From DATCKG01 sp036562385 (lineage in GTDB: Bacteria > Bacillota > Sulfobacillia > Symbiobacteriales > Symbiobacteriaceae), in NCBI GenBank assembly GCA_036562385.1, contig DATCKG010000096.1, positions 1 to 26,016 on the forward strand: a stretch of 26,016 bases of DNA, in the 5' to 3' direction. The notes below the pieces were generated by a model. It saw only the letters and a list, made by a program, of their open reading frames with translations. It was not told the origin of the DNA and did no database searches. Below, in pieces: positions 22,539 through 26,016 of the stretch. The position numbers were made by a program, and so were the translations under genes. Within the stretch, counting starts at the first letter, position 1. Each line of letters starts with the position of its first letter.

Positions 22539-23681
22539 ATGAGCTCGGCGGCTGCGCCCTCGATCCTGTGGTTTATCCCGGCGGGTGGGGACCGGCGGTA
22601 CCTGGGTTCCACCAGGGGGGTGCGGAAGCCCACGTACCGGCACTTTGCCACCATCGCCCGGGCGGCGGACGCTCTGGGGTACGACGGGGTCCTGATCCCC
22701 ATCGGGCGGGGCTGCCAGGATCCCTGGACGCTGGCTTCCGCCCTCAGCACGGAGACGAAGCAGCTTCGATTTCTGGTGGCGGTACGTCCAGGCGTCTTGT
22801 CGCCGACCCTGGCGGCCCGGGCCGCGGCCACCTTAGACCGGATCTCCGGCGGCCGGGTGATGGTCAACATCGTGGTAGGCGGACACGCCGGGGAACTGGC
22901 CGGGGACGGCATCCATCTGGGGCACGACGAGCGCTACGCCCATGCCGATGAGTGGCTCACCGTCTACCGGCGGGTGCTCGCGGGGGAGACAGTGGACTTT
23001 GAGGGACGGTACGTGCAGGTGCAGGGCGCCCGGCTGGAGTTTCCGCCGGTGCAGCGGCCCTATCCGCCCATCTACTTCGGCGGCTCCTCGGAGGCGGGGA
23101 TCCGGACGGCTGCCAGGCACGTGGACCTCTACCTCACGTGGGGGGAGCCGCCGGAGCAGGTGGCGGAGAAGATCGCCCGGGTGCGGGAGGCGGCCGCGGC
23201 GGTGGGCCGGGAGGTGCGCTTCGGCGTCCGGCTGCACGTGGTGGTCCGGGAGGACGAGGAGGAGGCCTGGCGTGTCGCCGAGAGCCTGATCCGGGACGCG
23301 GACCAGGAACTCCTGGAGGAGACCTGGCGCCGGCTCTCCGAGTCCGATTCGGTGGGGCAGCAGCGGATGCTGGCGCTGCACGGGACCAGCAAGGACCGGG
23401 AAAGCCTGCTGATCGGACCGCACCTGTGGGCGGGCATCGGCCTGCTGCGCGGCGGCGCCGGCACCGCGGTGGTGGGGAATCCCGAGCAGGTTGCGGCCAC
23501 CCTGCGGGAATATCAGGCGCTGGGGGTCGACACCTTTGTCCTGTCCGGGTATCCCCACCTGGAGGAGGCCTACTACGTGGCGGAACTGCTCTTCCCCCTG
23601 CTGGGCAAGCGCAGCAGCCTGACCGACGACGGTCCGTACGAGTGGGAGCGGGTGGCCACCGTGGGGGGCGTGGCCCGGTAG
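22539..23681 (+). CDS. ssuD: FMNH2-dependent alkanesulfonate monooxygenase
   Basis: 380 residues, ATG with AAGGGAGG upstream. A luciferase-like TIM barrel closely following E. coli SsuD: ATLDRISGGRVMVNIVVGG, ELAGDGIHLGHDERY, PYPPIYFGGSSEAG, VDLYLTWGEPPEQV, FGVRLHVVVRE, DSVGQQRMLALHG, LWAGIGLLRGGAGTAVVG and FVLSGYPHLEEAYYVAELLFPLLG. Residues known in SsuD are present: Cys59 (E. coli Cys54), the R-x-H pair in VRLHV, Arg in LLRGG and Tyr in SGYPH. It splits the C-S bond of alkanesulfonates using FMNH2 and O2, giving an aldehyde and sulfite. A flavin reductase partner (SsuE) is not encoded in the window. Confidence 0.95.
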   Translation: MSSAAAPSILWFIPAGGDRRYLGSTRGVRKPTYRHFATIARAADALGYDGVLIPIGRGCQDPWTLASALSTETKQLRFLVAVRPGVLSPTLAARAAATLDRISGGRVMVNIVVGGHAGELAGDGIHLGHDERYAHADEWLTVYRRVLAGETVDFEGRYVQVQGARLEFPPVQRPYPPIYFGGSSEAGIRTAARHVDLYLTWGEPPEQVAEKIARVREAAAAVGREVRFGVRLHVVVREDEEEAWRVAESLIRDADQELLEETWRRLSESDSVGQQRMLALHGTSKDRESLLIGPHLWAGIGLLRGGAGTAVVGNPEQVAATLREYQALGVDTFVLSGYPHLEEAYYVAELLFPLLGKRSSLTDDGPYEWERVATVGGVAR

Positions 23682-23721
23682 CTTGCCGGCAATACGCACA
23701 CGCGGGAAGGAGGAGGCCGTT

Positions 23722-24855
23722 ATGACCAGGAGCCCTGAACTCTTCTGGTTTGTCCCCGCTTCGGGGGATTTCCGCTACCTGGGCGATCGCGACAGCGCCC
23801 GGGCGGGCGAATTCGACTACCTGGCGGAGGTGGCCCGGACGGCTGACGTCCTGGGGTTTGACGGGGTGCTGATCCCCACGGGGTGGACCGGGCTGGAATC
23901 GCTCACCCTGGCGGCCGCCCTGGCGCCGGTGACCAAGCGGCTGAAGCTTCTCACGGCGATCCGACCGGGATTGATTTCCCCCGTCGCGGCAGCGCGGATC
24001 GTCTCTACCCTGGACGATGTCTCCGGCGGGCGGGTGCTGCTGAACATCGTGACGGGGGACCGTGTGGATGAACTGAAGGGGGACGGGCTGTTCCTGGACC
24101 ACGATGCCCGATACCGCCTGACGGACGAGTGGCTGACGATCTTCCGCCGGCTGCTGCAGGGGGAGACGGTGGACTATGAGGGACAATACCTGCACGTCCG
24201 GGGCGCCCGCAATCTGTTCCGCCCGGTGCAGGAGCCCTATCCCCCCATCTACTTCGGCGGCTCCTCGGAGGCGGCCATCGCCGTGGCCGGCAAGCACGTG
24301 GATGTGTACCTGAGCTGGGGCGAGCCGCCGGAGCAAATCAGGGAAAAGTTCGCGGCGGTGCGGGAGGCCGCGGCCCGGGAGGGGCGGTCCGTCCGGTTCG
24401 GCGCCCGGTTTCACGTGGTGGTGCGCCGGACGGAGGAGGAGGCCTGGCAGGCCGCGGAGGAACTGATCCAGCACGCCGCTGAGGAGGCCTTTGCCCAGGC
24501 GGCGGAACTGATCCGTAAGCGGGAGTCGGTGGGCCAGCAGCGGATGGCCGCCCTGCATGGCGGGTCCCGCCAGCGGGAGCGGCTCCGCGTCGGGCGCCAC
24601 CTCTGGGCCGGCGTGGGCCTCTTGCGGGCCGGGGCGGGGACTGCCCTGGTGGGCAGCCCCGACCAGGTGGCCGAGGCCATCGCCGAGTACCAGTCGCTGG
24701 GGGTGGAGACCTTTATCCTCTCGGGCTACCCGCATATGGAAGAGGCCTTCTACGTGGCGGAACTGCTGTTCCCGGCCCTGGGCAGGCGGTCGCCGGTGTT
24801 CAACCGTTCCACAGGCCTTGCGGGTGATGAGAAGCGGCTGGCAATACCGGTGTAA
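23722..24855 (+). CDS. Second SsuD-type FMNH2-dependent sulfonate monooxygenase paralogue
   Basis: 377 residues from ATG 23722, with AAGGAGGAGG 6 nt upstream; an in-frame start at 23683 would read through that site. Clearly a paralogue of the preceding gene: STLDDVSGGRVLLNIVTGD, GDGLFLDHDARYRLTDEWL, PYPPIYFGGSSEAAI, YLSWGEPPEQI, VRFGARFHVVV, ESVGQQRMAALHGG, LWAGVGLLRAGAGTALVG and LSGYPHMEEAFYVAELLFP. The position of the active-site Cys of SsuD is Gly57 (PTGWTGLES), while R-x-H, the later Arg and the Tyr are kept. It may take a different sulfonate or a related substrate such as a sulfone. Co-transcribed with ssuD, 40 nt apart, and closed by the hairpin at 24892. Confidence 0.92.
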   Translation: MTRSPELFWFVPASGDFRYLGDRDSARAGEFDYLAEVARTADVLGFDGVLIPTGWTGLESLTLAAALAPVTKRLKLLTAIRPGLISPVAAARIVSTLDDVSGGRVLLNIVTGDRVDELKGDGLFLDHDARYRLTDEWLTIFRRLLQGETVDYEGQYLHVRGARNLFRPVQEPYPPIYFGGSSEAAIAVAGKHVDVYLSWGEPPEQIREKFAAVREAAAREGRSVRFGARFHVVVRRTEEEAWQAAEELIQHAAEEAFAQAAELIRKRESVGQQRMAALHGGSRQRERLRVGRHLWAGVGLLRAGAGTALVGSPDQVAEAIAEYQSLGVETFILSGYPHMEEAFYVAELLFPALGRRSPVFNRSTGLAGDEKRLAIPV

Positions 24856-24891
24856 AGGCTCGTACTTCTGTGGTCATCCGAATGCCGAAAG

Positions 24892-24924
24892 GCCGGCGTG
24901 CAGCGGGACCCGCTGCACGCCGGC
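24892..24924 (+). terminator. Hairpin terminator after the ssuD pair
   Basis: GCCGGCGTGCAGCGGG (24892-24907), one A, and its perfect complement (24909-24924), effectively a 15-bp stem. Only TCTGCG follows, so it lacks a real T tract; a nested GC hairpin at 24935-24993 follows. The rest of the gap up to 24994 shows no gene. Confidence 0.6.
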
Positions 24925-24994
24925 TCTGCGCGTCGCGGGCGGGGGTGGCCAGCAGCCCGGGGCTGTCCCTGGACCGGCGCCCCGGCCGCCCGCT

Positions 24995-25745
24995 TCAAAA
25001 AGCCAGCCTGAGAATTTGCAGCACATCGTCCAGCCCGGCTTCCTTGGGGTTCATCAGGAGGGCACCGTCGCTCAAGGCGGTGCGGGCGATGGCCGGCAGG
25101 GCGTTTTCCGTCACGCCCACGTCCCAGAAGCGGAGGGGAAGGCCGCAGGCCTCGCGGAGCCGCTGTCTGAGATCCCGGACTGTGGCGATGGTCCTGGCCC
25201 CCCTCCCGGTTTCTGGCTACTCCATCACGTGGGGCAGCAGGATGGCCATGGCGGTGCCGTGGGCTACCCTGGCGACGCTACCGCAGGCGTGGCCAATGGC
25301 GTGGACGAGCCCCACCATGGAGTTGGAGAAGGCAGCGCCAGCCATGAGGGCGGCGTTGGCCATTGCCAGGCGGGCTTCGATGTCACGTCCGTTCGCCACC
25401 GCCCGGGGCAGGTACTCGCGGATCAGTTTGATCGCGGCCCAGGCGTAGGCGTCGCTGAGGGGGTTGCGCTGGATGCAGGTGCAGGCCTCGATGGCGTGCA
25501 CCAGGGCATCCATGCCCGTGGCCGCGGTGAGGCGGGGCGGCAGCGAGCGGGTCATGCGGGGATCCAGCACCGCCACGTCGGGGAGGAAGTGGTGGGAGAC
25601 GAACTCCATCTTCACCTTCTGCTCCGGGTGGGCGATCACCGCCACCAGGGTGGTCTCGGAGCCGGTGCCGGCGGTGATGGGAATGACGGCGAAGGGTACG
25701 TGCCGCTTCCTGTCAGCCACCCGAGCCGGGGCCAGGCTGCACTTG
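24995..25745 (-). pseudogene. Decayed iron-containing alcohol dehydrogenase
   Basis: Minus strand. From about 25700 the frame reads VPFAVIPITAGTGSETT, FLPDVAVLDPRMTRSLPPRLTAATGMDALVHAIEA, NPLSDAYAWAAIKLI and GLVHAIGHACGSVARVAHGTAMAILLPHVME, the classic core of Fe-dependent group III alcohol dehydrogenases, including the metal-binding His residues. A TAG at 25219-25217 then stops it. In the same frame after the stop, VRDLRQRLREACGLPLRF and NALPAIARTALSDGALLMNPKEAGLDDVLQILRLAF give the normal C-terminus ending at 24995. About 50 codons expected between the two parts are missing, and the N-terminal nucleotide-binding third is absent, replaced by the palindromic segment at 25747-25842. The protein is therefore not functional. 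Confidence 0.85.
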
Positions 25746-25746
25746 A

Positions 25747-25842
25747 GTCCCAAAAAACAGGGACGATTCGCATTTGGCATTACCTCCGCATACAAAAAGG
25801 GGGACAGCAGTCCCCCTTGTCATCTCAGATGACTTTTGGGAC
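25747..25842. mobile_element. Palindrome-rich remnant with 9-bp inverted ends (possible IS end or MITE)
   Basis: GTCCCAAAA (25747-25755) and TTTTGGGAC (25834-25842) are perfect inverted ends of a 96-bp segment that joins directly to the truncated alcohol dehydrogenase. Inside are a 9-bp hairpin (25797-25818) and a perfect GTCATCT-C-AGATGAC palindrome (25819-25833). Ends of the type GGGGCTGTCCCAAAAG are common in insertion sequences, but no transposase is visible and no target duplication was found. Confidence 0.35.
25797..25818 (-). terminator. Intrinsic terminator facing left
   Basis: On the minus strand AAGGGGGAC, loop TGCT, GTCCCCCTT followed by TTTGTA: a perfect 9-bp stem with a T tract. 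It lies 45 nt after the stop of the partial gene at the window end and would stop its transcription. Confidence 0.6.
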
Positions 25843-25862
25843 AGCCCCCAAAGCGGTGTTTC

Positions 25863-26016
25863 TTAGTTGGGGCGAAGTTGGAACACAGGGCCATCCAGGC
25901 CATCGTCGCGGTACGCCTGCCAGAGGGCTGCCAGGTCATCGGTGGTTCGATGGGGCAGGCGCCGGACCCATTCTTTCACCAGGTCATCCCATGTTTGCGG
26001 TTTGGCCTGGCTGATC
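25863..26016 (-). CDS. C-terminal end of an unidentified protein (partial)
   Basis: On the minus strand an open frame enters from the window edge and runs 50 codons to TAA at 25865-25863. It reads WDDLVKEWVRRLPHRTTDD, then LAALWQAYRDDGLDGPVFQLRPN at the end. The composition is soluble and helical, with several Trp and Asp residues. I do not recognise the family. It could belong to a mobile element, given the inverted-end remnant next to it, but nothing in the 50 residues proves this. GC and codon use look like the rest of the window. Confidence 0.45.
   Translation of the reverse strand, partial: ISQAKPQTWDDLVKEWVRRLPHRTTDDLAALWQAYRDDGLDGPVFQLRPN

Noticed and set aside
22240..22540. S-box (SAM-I), SAM-II or T-box riboswitch before the sulfur genes
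   Set aside because: The leaders are too short and lack the S-box conserved core and the T-box AGGGTGGNACCGCG sequence; the shared hairpin is only about 21-25 nt.

Overview
The window looks like chromosomal DNA from a high-GC, low-G+C-phylum-type Gram-positive (Firmicutes/Clostridia lineage, Symbiobacterium-like). The reasons are very GC-rich coding sequence, many GTG and TTG starts with strong AGGAGG-type ribosome sites, a ComER-type ProC homologue, CsaB and TagA/WecG wall-polymer genes, and an ftsE-ftsX-M23-ctp order typical of Firmicutes. The genus is an inference from style and gene content, not a database match. No rRNA, tRNA or CRISPR was seen.

Layout. (1) 1-2770: comER on the minus strand, divergent from prfB, which carries the classical +1 programmed frameshift; then a membrane-anchored protein with YVD repeats. 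(2) 2784-11399: a tightly packed plus-strand operon for surface polysaccharide: glycosyltransferase, DUF4330 protein, O-antigen-ligase/polymerase-like membrane protein, second glycosyltransferase, MurJ flippase, CsaB pyruvyltransferase, TagA/WecG glycosyltransferase and a metallophosphoesterase, closed by a terminator. (3) 11536-15751: ftsE-ftsX-M23 endopeptidase (cell-wall hydrolysis coupled to division or elongation), a terminator, then a separately promoted S41 C-terminal processing protease. (4) 15898-24855: a sulfur-assimilation island. On the minus strand are a siroheme-dependent reductase, precorrin-2 dehydrogenase and uroporphyrinogen-III methyltransferase. A small DUF2292 gene follows on the plus strand, then ssuCBA (sulfonate ABC importer) on the minus strand, divergent from two tandem ssuD monooxygenase genes. 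Together they can import sulfonates, release sulfite and reduce it to sulfide, and make the siroheme the reductase needs. (5) 24892-26016: a decayed iron-containing alcohol dehydrogenase gene, a palindrome-dense remnant with inverted ends, and the tail of an unidentified gene running off the window.

The most interesting signal is regulatory. The three sulfur leaders (reductase operon, ssuCBA, ssuD) each contain, about 20-40 nt after the predicted transcription start, the same small hairpin: an outer stem that changes sequence but keeps pairing, an unpaired GA opposite A, an invariant CCAG/CTGG stem and a 4-nt loop. Its 3' arm is also the 5' arm of a following terminator-like hairpin. This is the architecture of an antiterminator/terminator switch, and I do not recognise it as S-box, SAM-II, T-box or a BglG-type RAT. 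In addition, the ssuD and DUF2292 promoters share a 19-bp block (17/19 identical) covering and preceding the -35 box.
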